Positions 1 through 8,479 of a DNA stretch of 64,000 nt are shown here, piece by piece. Source of the DNA: Aestuariivivens sediminis. Its GTDB lineage: Bacteria > Bacteroidota > Bacteroidia > Flavobacteriales > Flavobacteriaceae. Below the pieces are notes generated by a model, which had not been told where the DNA came from, did no database searches, and saw only the letters and a program-made list of their open reading frames with translations. Position 1 is the stretch's first letter; every line of letters starts with the position of its first letter. Both the position numbers and the translations under genes were made by a program. The stretch is from the NCBI RefSeq assembly GCF_022662105.1, contig NZ_JAKMCP010000002.1:806001-870000 (forward strand), given 5' to 3'.

Positions 1-249
1 AGCACTATGAACCCATTCTAGCTTTTTATCTTTATCAATAAATAACAGGGGGCCAACCAATCCTAGTGGAATTTCGACGGTTCCAATAAAACTTTCAATA
101 TTGTTTTGTATTTGAAATAGCCCTATGGATTCAGACTTTATAGCCTTACTAATATCTTTAGATAAGGTTTCCAAATAATTCATTCTTAAATCGAACGCCG
201 TTTGGTTCATTAACCCTCTACCAGGGGCCTGTTGATATTTTGCATTCAT
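1..249 (-). CDS. mvaA: 3-hydroxy-3-methylglutaryl-CoA reductase, N-terminal part (cut by window edge)
   Basis: The minus strand is open from an ATG at 249 to the window edge, giving 83 codons. The segment IESFIGTVEIPLGLVGPL (about residues 52-69) matches the conserved start of the HMG-CoA reductase catalytic domain (ENxIGxxxxPxGxAGPL). The enzyme makes mevalonate for isoprenoid synthesis; Flavobacteriaceae use the mevalonate route. The ATG overlaps the TGA of the acyltransferase gene (ATGA), so the two are translationally coupled. A downstream ATG at 210 is a possible alternative start. The catalytic residues lie outside the window. Confidence 0.72.
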   Translation of the reverse strand, partial: MNAKYQQAPGRGLMNQTAFDLRMNYLETLSKDISKAIKSESIGLFQIQNNIESFIGTVEIPLGLVGPLLFIDKDKKLEWVHSA

Positions 250-989
250 ACGGTTTTGCAATTAGGATTTAACGCATTGAAACGGTTTACAAAAACGGTT
301 CTAACATCATTAATGTGTTTATCGAGATTATCCATATTCCAATCTTTTGTAGAAATTTCATCCAATAGCTCAATACCTAAAGTTCCATTTTTAGCATATT
401 TAAAGTCGGTCATATTACTCTCTTCGGGCACATGAATATAAAGAGGAACAATGGGCAAGTTTGCCTCCAATGCCATTTTATAAATCCCTCTATTAAAAGG
501 CGCTATTCCATGAAAATGATCGTGAACGCCTTCTGACGAGGCTGCAATGGAATATTTCGATTTTATTAAAAATTGGGTGGTGTTTTTAAAGAACCTCTTG
601 CGCCTTTTTGCGTGTTTTTTTTGAGGTATATAGCGCGTTCCAATGGATATAGCGGAAACTAGAATTGGAATGTAAATCCAGGTCTTTTCGGAGAGTACAA
701 ATCTGGTATTCTTGAGTCCCAAAGCGGTTAAAAGTAAAATATCTTGTTCTGCGTTGTGATTAAAAGTATATAGAACTTGATGCTTAGGAAATTCGCTTAA
801 GGATGGGTAAAAACTTTTGAAACCCATGACTGTCAGTATGAACCGAGAAGAATACCTGATTATATAGGTAATACAAAAGCCTCTGAGTAATCCAAAACTT
901 ACAATAACAAGAAATAAAGAAATGCTTCCTGTAATTAACATAATTGTTAATCCTGTAATCCTCCTGTAGATTGTGATAAGGACTTTCAA
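246..989 (-). CDS. PlsC-like 1-acyl-sn-glycerol-3-phosphate acyltransferase family protein
   Basis: A 247-aa protein with a hydrophobic N-terminus (about residues 10-45) and the acyltransferase signature. The Hx4D catalytic motif is H78-NAEQ-D83, the substrate-binding EG motif is at 153-156 (EGVH in place of the usual EGTR), and the LPIVPLYIH segment near 175 corresponds to motif IV. Such enzymes transfer acyl groups to glycerolipids or related acceptors at the inner membrane. The stop overlaps the start of the HMG-CoA reductase gene, so they share a transcript. The substrate cannot be read from sequence, and the altered EG motif suggests it may not be lysophosphatidic acid. Confidence 0.7.
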   Translation of the reverse strand: MKVLITIYRRITGLTIMLITGSISLFLVIVSFGLLRGFCITYIIRYSSRFILTVMGFKSFYPSLSEFPKHQVLYTFNHNAEQDILLLTALGLKNTRFVLSEKTWIYIPILVSAISIGTRYIPQKKHAKRRKRFFKNTTQFLIKSKYSIAASSEGVHDHFHGIAPFNRGIYKMALEANLPIVPLYIHVPEESNMTDFKYAKNGTLGIELLDEISTKDWNMDNLDKHINDVRTVFVNRFNALNPNCKTV

Positions 990-1486
990 TAGTAAATAAA
1001 AATAGACTTTACTGGTACAAGGTGTTCCATTTTAATTCATTTATACGTATTAAATAAAATAATTTTAGTCCTCCATAATAAATGCAGTAAATTCATTTTA
1101 AGATAAGAACTATCTCTTCTCATTGGCCATTTCAACAAAATTAAGGCGATCACTAACAGGTTATGAACTTACCAGAAAAATACACTTTATTTTTCCACAA
1201 ATCAATAAAAGATAGGTTTTTGACAGAAGTTTTGATCAAATATTGGAGCAATTAAAAAACAGGGAGATATAATTCATTGTTTATCAAGTGCTTACAAGCA
1301 TATAAGATAATCCCGCACCGCCTATCACAATACCTGTGATCGCACAATATGTTAAATCTCGGGGTCATTATTTGTAGTTAAATAACCTAAAGGGGTGCTA
1401 TCCACTGCCCATTAACCTATTCTCCAATGGGCTAATTAAAGAAATTCGCATATTCGCTTTGGTCAAGAAGAATTGTTTTGAAATTT
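990..1486. other. Intergenic region without a clear gene
   Basis: About 500 bases, AT-rich, with no complete ORF. A short minus-strand open stretch near 1280-1330 reads like the hydrophobic tail of a small membrane protein (CAITGIVIGGAGLSYMLVST then stop), which may be a relic. Nothing else was recognised. Confidence 0.3.
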
Positions 1487-2251
1487 TTAAGGACGGTTAT
1501 CCCTGGAGGTTTTATTTAATTCGGTCTTTATCATTTGAATTAGCCTTCGGGTTTCCCTCAAGTTTTTGAAGGCATGGGCAGCAATCACGTTTCTTTGCAC
1601 TTTTACAGATTTAATCATTGCCAGATAAACCGTATTCCTTTTCAAGGCATCATAATCATGAGGAATAATGGGAACATCTATCGGGTTTGAATAATCAAAA
1701 TTCTCATCGTTATAACTAAAGAGCTGATCCACAATAATTTGTCTATTGGGTTGAAAGGAACCGAAGTATTCCATTTCGTCATTTAATTTTTTTTGTGTGA
1801 CCTCAAATAGTTCCACAACAGCTCTTCTTAAAGGGTCTGAAGTTATAATATTAAATCCAATATTTTTTAGACCCTCATAACCGGCGGTGGACAATGACAA
1901 ATTAGTTCCCGGGATTCTGGCATTCTGAAAATGTATATTCAATGAATCTGAAAATGGCAACTCCTTCTGCAAAGCAGAAATGATGATGTCACTCGATGTG
2001 TTCCATCTGGCCCTCACTAAGGAATCCCGGATCATTTCTTCACAGTTCGTTTGCAAAGTGGCTGAAAGTTCAAATAATATTTTTCGCTCCTGGTCCCGTA
2101 ATTTCCGTTCTTCATTCCAATTGTTAATTTGAAGAGCGATTAAAATTCCTATAACCACCAATACAATTTCACCGACAGCATATTTCAGGTATTTCGAGGT
2201 TTTACCCTCCTTAAGGAGGTTTCGCCGGATAGTACGAAAGAATTTTATCAT
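1487..2251 (-). CDS. DUF6090 family membrane protein (copy 1)
   Basis: A 254-aa protein starting MIKFFRTIRR, with one membrane segment (about residues 25-45, VGEIVLVVIGILIALQINNW) directly followed by NEER. This is the hallmark of DUF6090, a family very common and multicopy in Flavobacteriia. The remainder is a soluble, helical, charged domain of unknown function. It is one of three copies in the first 11 kb, all on the minus strand. All share a conserved leader just upstream of the start (around 2265-2310). Function is unknown. Confidence 0.8.
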   Translation of the reverse strand: MIKFFRTIRRNLLKEGKTSKYLKYAVGEIVLVVIGILIALQINNWNEERKLRDQERKILFELSATLQTNCEEMIRDSLVRARWNTSSDIIISALQKELPFSDSLNIHFQNARIPGTNLSLSTAGYEGLKNIGFNIITSDPLRRAVVELFEVTQKKLNDEMEYFGSFQPNRQIIVDQLFSYNDENFDYSNPIDVPIIPHDYDALKRNTVYLAMIKSVKVQRNVIAAHAFKNLRETRRLIQMIKTELNKTSRDNRP

Positions 2252-2262
2252 GGATTGTTGGA

Positions 2263-2356
2263 TGAGTTTCTAAAGATAATGAAAATCTAAATGCAACTTT
2301 AGGACCTAAAAAAGCCTTAACCACTAATGTATTTTAGGCCTTAAGGTCGTCCCACC
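2263..2356 (-). repeat. DUF6090 leader, hairpin and tRNA-end-like repeat (copy 1)
   Basis: Upstream of the DUF6090 start lies a leader (CTAAAGATAATGAAAATCT and following, 2271-2305). Next comes a run of A, a hairpin (about 2310-2343, built on CCTTAA/TTAGG arms) and then GGTCGTCCCACC. Near-identical leaders sit at 4637-4685, 11121-11165 and 29901-29945. The trailing GTnGTCCCACC resembles the acceptor end of the tRNA fragment at 33401. Confidence 0.55.
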
Positions 2357-2511
2357 CTTCTCAAAATTGGGGAAGGGTAATTATCTATTAAGAGGTGCCC
2401 TCTACTATATAAAGGTTGTCCCAAAAATAAATTAAAATATTTTGAAATTCCATTAGGGCTTTATTAAAGCACCTATATTCGTGGTATGCAAAGAACAAAA
2501 CAAGTTATTTT

Positions 2512-2658
2512 ATGAATTTAAAAAACCTGCCTCATAAAATCGCGATTGCCCTTTTCTTAATAGGGGCGTTCGTAACTTACATAAGTGTTAGTATCATGAG
2601 TGAGGATATACAAGTCTTTGACTCGAGTTCTTCAAGTGATGCTGGAATTCCGGAATGA
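2512..2658 (+). CDS. Small hypothetical membrane protein (48 aa)
   Basis: A 48-codon reading frame starting at ATG 2512 and ending TGA 2656-2658. It encodes a basic N-terminus, one hydrophobic segment (IAIALFLIGAFVTYISVSIM), and a short acidic, serine-rich tail. The composition fits a real single-pass small protein. An upstream TTCGTGG/TATGC-like AT region could hold the promoter. No family was recognised, and its small size leaves real doubt. Confidence 0.45.
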   Translation: MNLKNLPHKIAIALFLIGAFVTYISVSIMSEDIQVFDSSSSSDAGIPE

Positions 2659-2702
2659 TTCAATATCATAATTGGGGGCTTATTACCTCCAAAGTGATTT
2701 AA

Positions 2703-2888
2703 TTAAACGCCTGGAAGGAATCTGTAGAGTACTATAATAATCATCGCTATCATGAGTCCTTACAGAACCTAACACCCTTAGATGTATATATTGGAAGACC
2801 ATATCAATTATTAAAACAAAGAGAAATGATTAAACAAAAAACTATGAGCAATAGAAGGAAACAGCATCTATTGCAAACATTGAATTAA
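2703..2888 (+). pseudogene. C-terminal relic of an IS3-type transposase (OrfB)
   Basis: An open frame without a start codon encodes YYNNHRYHESLQNLTPLDVY and a basic tail. This is the characteristic end of the rve integrase domain in IS3/IS481 transposases (NxxRxHxxLxxxTPxxVY). The frame is closed by a TAA at 2700-2702 just upstream, and no DDE core is present, so only the last 61 codons remain. No inverted repeats were found nearby. Confidence 0.7.
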
Positions 2889-2889
2889 T

Positions 2890-2920
2890 AACTTAATTTT
2901 AAACCTAACTGGTGAACACT
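2890..2920 (+). promoter_or_regulatory. Conserved upstream element shared with the gene at 32079
   Basis: The stretch AACTTAATTTTAA...AACTGGTGAACACT upstream of the DUF1961 lipoprotein recurs almost unchanged at 31991-32020 upstream of the mutarotase-like lipoprotein, with weaker similarity continuing about 25 bases further. It may be a common promoter/operator or the edge of a duplicated segment. Confidence 0.45.
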
Positions 2921-2934
2921 CTTTGACGACTTAC

Positions 2935-3720
2935 ATGCACTTCTACAAGATATTATTTTTCTTAATTTCAATCTGTTTTTTGTCATGCAACAAAAAGACG
3001 TATGAAAAACGCTCCTCCAGCCCTAAATTATTATTTGGTGATGTGGGCACCACGGCTTGGAAACAAAATTGGTTTTTGGATGGTATACAGGCTAAAGTTA
3101 TAAATACACAAGAAGGCATAGCACTCATTGCCGGACCAAGGTTTGGCAGCGATTCAAGCCATGCGGTCTTATGGACCAAGAAGAGCTTTAAGGGTAATAT
3201 ATGTATTGAATACGACTACACACGGACGGATACGACCACCAGGGGAGTCAATATTTTGTACTTTCATGCAACAGGCAAGGGAGGGAAAGAATTTCCCAAG
3301 GATATTTCACTTTGGAACGACAAAAGAACGGTACCGCAAATGTCCTTATACTTTAATAATATGAATGCCTATCATATCAGTTATGCGGCTTTTTCAGCAA
3401 AGGAATATTCTGGGGATAACGACTATATTAGATTGCGCATATACAATCCTTCAGATAAAGGCCTTCTAGGCACGGAAGTAAAAGGAGATTATTTTAAGAC
3501 AGGGCTTTTTAAAACCGATATAACCTATCATGTCAAAGTCTTTAAACACACCGATAAAATCAAAATGCATATTGAAAACAAAAATAATTCCTCAGAATAT
3601 CTGAACTGTGAATGGGATATTTCAAACCTGCCTTCATACAATGAAGGAAGAATTGGGTTCAGACAAATGTTCACGCGTAAGGCCAGATACAAGAATATTA
3701 AAGTTTGGGAGCTAAAATAG
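2935..3720 (+). CDS. DUF1961 family lipoprotein, probable carbohydrate-active
   Basis: A 261-aa exported lipoprotein. The ATG at 2935 is preferred over a TTG four codons earlier because it gives a compact signal peptide ending in a lipobox (CFLSCNKK). The mature part matches DUF1961, a concanavalin-like beta-sandwich family found in polysaccharide utilisation loci. Recognisable features are the NILYFHATGKGG stretch, SLYFNNMNAYHISY, and a closing GRIGFRQMFTRKARYKNIKV strand region. It stands alone here, with no transporter pair next to it. Some DUF1961 members may cleave or bind uronate-containing glycans; that is inference. Confidence 0.65.
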   Translation: MHFYKILFFLISICFLSCNKKTYEKRSSSPKLLFGDVGTTAWKQNWFLDGIQAKVINTQEGIALIAGPRFGSDSSHAVLWTKKSFKGNICIEYDYTRTDTTTRGVNILYFHATGKGGKEFPKDISLWNDKRTVPQMSLYFNNMNAYHISYAAFSAKEYSGDNDYIRLRIYNPSDKGLLGTEVKGDYFKTGLFKTDITYHVKVFKHTDKIKMHIENKNNSSEYLNCEWDISNLPSYNEGRIGFRQMFTRKARYKNIKVWELK

Positions 3721-3921
3721 GTCAAATGATGTCAAACCCTTATACATCAATATCACTCTATTTTACTATTTTGACCATTAAATTTTAAACATCAGTTCAG
3801 TTTTATAATGTAATGTGTTCTATATGTGGACTAAGATAAAAAAATAAAAATCCTAACTAATTGATTTGCAATTGTTATGATTTTTTATTTGTGGTCCCCC
3901 TTTTGAGATAATTATTTTAAT

Positions 3922-4645
3922 TTAATTATTTAATTCCATGTTTAAAAGGTCTATCACAGCCTTAGCGCCTTCCCGAATTTCAATTAAATGGTTATAGTTT
4001 TTGATAAAATTTAAATGGGCTGTTTCCACGACATTTATAAATAAGTGATTTTCTGATAACGCTTCAATGTTTAAGGGTTTATAAGCGTTATTGCCTTCAC
4101 TATTTACATTAAAAGCAAAGGTTTCATACATGACAGGTCTAAAAAATGCCATAAGGTTTTGCTGATAATCTTCTATTCGCCTTTGAACCTCTGGATAGTG
4201 GTTGTTATATATTTTCAATATACCGGTTTTTTAATTCTGAATTTCTTATAATTTCCATTCCCCTATTTTCAAGTTCTCCATAGGCGTTCAATTCCGGTGA
4301 GAACCCTTTACTAATCATTAAGCATCCAAAATGAACATCCAACGAATCATTGTAAATTATATCACCATTCCGTAATTGTTTAATATAATTTATACTCATA
4401 AGGTCAGCCTTTAACCTTCCGATATTATAGTTTATTTGATTTTCTGCATCGGATGATAGTGATATTAATAAATTGCTAAGGACTTCTTTTTCTAATACCC
4501 TTACTTTTCTCTCCTCATTCCAATTCTTAACCTGTAATGCCAATAGGATACCTATCATTACCAGAAGAATCTTTCCCAGAACATATTTAAGATACTTGCT
4601 CGTATTATGACCACGAATTATCGTGTAAGGTAGTTTTCTAAAGAT
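3922..4645 (-). pseudogene. Decayed DUF6090 family gene (copy 2)
   Basis: The minus strand encodes RGHNTSKYLKYVLGK..LLVMIGILLALQVKNWNEER, the DUF6090 membrane segment. The usual MIKFFR start codon region is missing: a short deletion joins the FRKLP codons directly to the conserved leader (about 4620-4640). A single-base frameshift near 4210-4218 then separates the N-terminal 130 codons from the C-terminal 98 codons (YNNHYPEVQRRIEDYQQ onward). Two independent lesions make this a pseudogene. The leader repeat upstream (4637-4685) is intact. Confidence 0.75.
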
Positions 4646-4790
4646 ACAGAAATTCTAAATGAAACTTTAAGACTTAAAAAAAGCTTCTTAAACTATTGAA
4701 GAGCATACTTTCTTTATTGACGGGGATACTCATTATTAGATTACCAAAGTATCGGGTTCAGATTATAAAATACGATATAAAGAACTCTTT

Positions 4791-5756
4791 TTAGTTCGTA
4801 AAGGTTTCCATCAAATTTGTCACAACCATTCCATCTTCAACTGAACAAGGGTTACTTCTATTTCCTAAAAAATAATGAACTGTTTGTTGTATCATTGGCT
4901 GTTGAATATGTGTCGGATTCTTAAATTGAAAAGTGCTATTCCCTTTTTCAGATTTCATAACCAATTCATCCTTATAAAAAGAAAATTCAATACTTCCCTT
5001 TTCTCCATAAATGATACATTTATCCCGTTCAAACTGTTTTGGAAAGGCAAAGGACCAAATTCCCCTGAACTGAATGCCATTTTTAAAATTTATGATCCCG
5101 TTCACCATATCATCTACCGTATTCATTTTAGACTGGTTAACAGAAATACCTTTGGCCTGATCATACGCACCAAAGAAGTAATACATCAAATCTAATTGAT
5201 GCGGTGCGATATCATGAAAATACCCCCCTCCGGATACATTCTTATCCAATCGCCATGTTGCTTTGGTATTAAAATTTAAGGGTTGTAAAAATTGCAGGTC
5301 TACAGATATTATTGGACCTATCGCTTTAGTACTTAATAATTCTGATATCTTTATGTACATCGGTAAAAACCTTCTGTAATGCGCAACTACCAATTTATAC
5401 TTAGTGGTTTTTACGGCTGATGCCAATTCCAAAGCCTCATCCGTATGGAGTACCATTGGTTTTTCGATATAGACGTGTTTCCCTTTATTTAGAGCCTTTA
5501 AAGCATAGTTTAAATGCCTATTAGGTGGCGTCGCTATATAGACGGCGTCGATATCAGGATGGTTTAATAGTTTCTCGGCATCATCATACCATAAAGGGAC
5601 GCCGTGTCGTTGCGCAAAATCTTTTGCCAATCCCCCATTTCGACGCATAACCGCCAAAAGTTTAGAGTTTTCACATTTTTGAAATGCGGGTCCGCTTTTA
5701 ACCTCTGCTACATCACCGCAACCAATAATACCCCAAACAATATTAGTTTTACCCAT
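4791..5756 (-). CDS. Gfo/Idh/MocA family NAD(P)-dependent oxidoreductase
   Basis: A 321-aa protein with the N-terminal Rossmann motif GIIGCGDVA (about residues 9-17). It also has AVYIATPPNRH (about 72-82), the catalytic/binding EKP lysine (about 98-100), and the C-terminal GFO/IDH beta-sheet domain, with SGGGYFHDIAPHQLDLMYYFFG carrying the conserved D-H pair. These enzymes oxidise or reduce sugars, inositols or sugar nucleotides. Here it is a single gene with no operon partners, so its substrate is open. Length is normal for the family. Confidence 0.85.
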   Translation of the reverse strand: MGKTNIVWGIIGCGDVAEVKSGPAFQKCENSKLLAVMRRNGGLAKDFAQRHGVPLWYDDAEKLLNHPDIDAVYIATPPNRHLNYALKALNKGKHVYIEKPMVLHTDEALELASAVKTTKYKLVVAHYRRFLPMYIKISELLSTKAIGPIISVDLQFLQPLNFNTKATWRLDKNVSGGGYFHDIAPHQLDLMYYFFGAYDQAKGISVNQSKMNTVDDMVNGIINFKNGIQFRGIWSFAFPKQFERDKCIIYGEKGSIEFSFYKDELVMKSEKGNSTFQFKNPTHIQQPMIQQTVHYFLGNRSNPCSVEDGMVVTNLMETFTN

Positions 5757-6144
5757 ATATGAATTTTGTGTGTTTCAAATACCTTTTTTATTATACAAAT
5801 TTAACCCTTTAAAAGGTTGAGGTAACCGTATTTAAAAATAATCAAATTAATGTATGCCTCAGCGAATAATGCCTATTATAACCCTTTGCTGACCCCTTTA
5901 TTTATGGTTTAAGTATAAATCCTTGTTTAAAATCATAATTAAAGAATAGGAATAAAACCCAAATGTTTCCCACAAAAAGACTACAGCTTAGGTTATAGGG
6001 GGACCACCTTAGGCTTCCCGCTTCCGGCGGGACAGGCTGCTCCTCCTGACGCGTTCCACAATATGGTAAGATTAATATTTAAGGGTTATAGTGTTAGCTT
6101 AATTAGAATTACACTTTGTAAATTGTAAAAAACAAAAGGATTAA
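5757..6144. other. Intergenic region with a GC-rich hairpin
   Basis: No gene seen. Around 6018-6033 is a short GC-rich hairpin (CCCGC-ttccg-GCGGG) inside a stretch that begins GGGGGACCACC and reads GACAGGCTGCTCC, in strong contrast to the AT-rich surroundings. It looks like a REP-type or decayed tRNA-end-associated repeat. Confidence 0.4.
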
Positions 6145-6267
6145 ATGGAAAACATTTATAGTAATTATGGAATCGAAATTGTTGTAGGAATGATTATTTC
6201 TGTCTTGGTATTTATTTTTCTTAGAGTAATATATTTTGGATATTTCAAAAAAGAATCAGAAAACTAA
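6145..6267 (+). CDS. Small hypothetical membrane protein (40 aa)
   Basis: ATG 6145 to TAA 6265-6267. The peptide has a short polar N-terminus (MENIYSNYGIE), one hydrophobic span (VVGMIISVLVFIFLRVIYFGYF) and a charged tail KKESEN. A purine-rich AAAACAAAAGGATTAA precedes the start. No family is recognised. The single-pass layout and charge pattern favour a real small membrane protein. Confidence 0.4.
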   Translation: MENIYSNYGIEIVVGMIISVLVFIFLRVIYFGYFKKESEN

Positions 6268-6626
6268 TTTATAATTTATTTTGTGTCACAAAAAAAACCT
6301 CAGCTTATATTCAGGCTTCTATCACTTAGTGGTCCACATGTATCTTTACTGTTTACTTTATGCTTATTAATAGTAAATATTATGTTTAGTTTCATAATTT
6401 TTAGATTTCAACAAAACGGGAGTCTTTTTTTTGATAAACACCTTGGCAAGTTTACCTGCCTTTGGTAGGTTGGTATTTTAGGAGTTTCTAAACATAGTGC
6501 ATACAGTGCAGTCGTTTTATGAGGTTGGGAAACAAAAAAAGTCGCTCAATTCATTAAATGGCCGATAATGCTTTATTTGCTAAGCCAAAAAAAACATTGA
6601 CTTCAATTATGGTTTAAATACTTTAT
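6268..6626. repeat. Intergenic repeats (hairpin with GTGGTCC, and 150-bp repeat fragment)
   Basis: Bases 6291-6336 (A-run, CCTCAGC hairpin, TTCTATCACTTAGTGGTCC) match 29941-29986. Bases about 6442-6500 (GGCAAGTTTACCTGCCTTTGG and following GCATACAGTGCAGT) are a diverged fragment of the repeat found at 10192-10345 and 33262-33411. No coding signal. Confidence 0.5.
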
Positions 6627-7796
6627 TTAGTCGGTTGCAAGTGAATGGATTTTCGGGTCCGTATCATTATCATCACCTCGGTTAGCTACATATCCAACGG
6701 GTCTCAGGCATGCCTGAAGCGGTTTTGTCGGGTCACCAAATCCATCACCGTCCAAATCCTTGTAAAATGTGCTTACTATACCATTATCAGCCTCTAGTGT
6801 CTGGTGGGCAGCTCTTAATAATGACAATTCATGAACAGTGTCTTGAGAAATCTCCCAAAACATTACGCCTCCTAGTTTGTCTTTTGCCAATTGTGTTTTA
6901 TGGACAATTGTATGAATCCCATTATAGAACAAGCTGTCCATTTGATCTACATAAGCATGTTTAGGATTGTCCTTTACTATTTGTCTGTATGTTTTTGATC
7001 GAGCGGGATGCGAAAAATCCCATCCATAAAATGGCATGCCTAGCACAATTCGTTCAGAAGGAATCCTTTTTTCATTAATCCAGAATTCTATAGCTTCTTC
7101 TGCATAGGAAATGGGGGCATGCGCACCAACATCTTGAGGTCTCCAGGGTCCGGTTTTGTCATATACCATTACATTAATAAAGTCATACGCCTCTATCGAT
7201 TCCTGACTAACGGATTCATGCAACCAGGTGGCGCCCAAGGCAGATGTTATGCCCTTTCCTTTGGCATGCAGCGCATCCTTTAGTTCAAGAACAAATGGCG
7301 TATAGGAATCCCCTATATATGGCAATAAATTGCCTTCAATATCCACATCGACTCCATCCAGATTGTTTTCATCTACATAATCCAATATGTGCTTCACGAA
7401 AGTTGGCCTATGCTCCGGTTGCAATTGTGAATTCCAAATTGATGTGTCTGGTTTACCACCTCCGGCTAGGGATATAAACACTTTCACCCCGGCAGCATGA
7501 CCTTTTTCAACGACCTTTTTGATGTCAACATTGCGACTAAAAATGAGTTCCCCGTTTTTGTTTGGATTCGCAAATGCCAGGTTTAAATGAGTTAGTCTAT
7601 TGAGTTCGAGATTATCGATTTTATCAAATCCGCCTCCACTTAAATACCCTACAATCTTAAATTCCGTGTTTTCAACATAGGTATCCGGGCCAATACTATA
7701 TGGCTTTTTGTCTTTTAGATTACATGAGAACAACATCATTAATTGAATCATAATTAAGGACTTTCCGTACCGCTGAATGTGTGTCATAATTTCCAT
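6627..7796 (-). CDS. GH18 family glycoside hydrolase lipoprotein
   Basis: A 389-aa lipoprotein (lipobox LFSC, Cys25) with a GH18 TIM barrel. The catalytic DxxDxDxE motif is D147-GV-D150-V-D152-I-E154, with E154 the expected acid. Other barrel strands are VKVFISLAGGG (104-114) and INVMVYD (about 200). The C-terminal 45 residues (DLDGDGFGDP...RGDDNDTDP) are an acidic calcium-binding, thrombospondin type 3/MopE-like tail, common in surface proteins of this group. Expected activity is on chitin or other N-acetylglucosamine glycans at the cell surface. The gene is monocistronic. Confidence 0.82.
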   Translation of the reverse strand: MEIMTHIQRYGKSLIMIQLMMLFSCNLKDKKPYSIGPDTYVENTEFKIVGYLSGGGFDKIDNLELNRLTHLNLAFANPNKNGELIFSRNVDIKKVVEKGHAAGVKVFISLAGGGKPDTSIWNSQLQPEHRPTFVKHILDYVDENNLDGVDVDIEGNLLPYIGDSYTPFVLELKDALHAKGKGITSALGATWLHESVSQESIEAYDFINVMVYDKTGPWRPQDVGAHAPISYAEEAIEFWINEKRIPSERIVLGMPFYGWDFSHPARSKTYRQIVKDNPKHAYVDQMDSLFYNGIHTIVHKTQLAKDKLGGVMFWEISQDTVHELSLLRAAHQTLEADNGIVSTFYKDLDGDGFGDPTKPLQACLRPVGYVANRGDDNDTDPKIHSLATD

Positions 7797-8049
7797 ATAA
7801 AAAAATTTCAGGTGTCTTTACGTGATTGTTCGATTTAAAATGAATCCAGAACTAGATTGTAAACTATAACAAAATATAAGTATAGTTCCTGTCATTTATG
7901 TTGCCAGTCCCAAAACAACCCATACATCTCTCACCAGCCATTTTAATGCATGTTTATAGCCTTCTAAATATACTGAAAATCTGAAAGGTAAGTTCAGAGT
8001 ATTAAAAAGGCCTAAACCACATCTGTAATTTAGGCCTTGGGTGGTCCCA
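7797..8049. repeat. Intergenic hairpin repeat
   Basis: Bases 8008-8048 contain GGCCTAAACCACATCTGTAATTTAGGCC, a strong inverted repeat, followed by TTGGGTGGTCCCAC. The same hairpin occurs at 11165-11190 and 30702-30728, and the trailing GTGGTCCCAC matches the tRNA acceptor end at 33402-33411. No gene is visible. Confidence 0.55.
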
Positions 8050-8322
8050 CGGCTCCTGGAAAATGTAGAAATCGCCGGGACATATCTTCCCGAAGTCACC
8101 TATCTCGCGGCAATGATTGATTTTGTGAAATCGAAATACAAGGAAGGACTTCTTTGGGAAGAAGCCTTCAAAATTAGAGCTTCCACCGGCAGGGACTCTG
8201 ATAACCCTACTGCCATATAGAGTGGAATGCTTGGCTTCATCATCGGCAAAAAAGGTGTTCGAATTGCTGATCATGTCGTGATTAAGGTCTTAGACGCACG
8301 TATCGATGAGACATCAGATTAG
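8050..8322 (+). pseudogene. Unidentified gene relic with an in-frame stop
   Basis: The plus frame reads RLLENVEIAGTYLPEVTYLA and continues with well-behaved protein sequence to a TAG at 8218-8220. It then resumes in the same frame (SGMLGFIIGKKGVRIADHVV) to a TAG at 8320-8322. There is no start codon, and a hairpin repeat abuts its 5' side. G+C is higher than in nearby intergenic DNA. It looks like a 91-codon remnant of a larger enzyme; I cannot name the family. Confidence 0.4.
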
Positions 8323-8432
8323 AGGTAAATTCCAGCAGAAAAGAGGTAACCCCTGTGTTTTTATTTTATTAGCCTCCGGTTATGCAATGATCTCAAAAGG
8401 GTAATTGTATGGAATCTGTCGTAAAAAAATAC

Positions 8433-8440
8433 TATTTTTG
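8433..8440 (+). promoter_or_regulatory. Possible -7 promoter element (TAnnTTTG)
   Basis: TATTTTTG fits the Bacteroidota sigma-ABfr -7 consensus TAnnTTTG, about 40 bases before the ATG at 8480. A TTG at 8405-8407 is roughly placed for the -33 element, although the spacing is slightly long. Confidence 0.35.
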
Positions 8441-8479
8441 TGGCTTAATTTAAATTCAAGGTATTAGTCTATCCATATC

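Noticed and set aside
6283-6468. Plus-strand 61-codon ORF
   Set aside because: Made of intergenic repeat sequence (hairpin with GTGGTCC and part of the 150-bp repeat).
8002-8274. Minus-strand 90-codon ORF
   Set aside because: Antisense to the more convincing plus-strand relic and overlaps the hairpin repeat.
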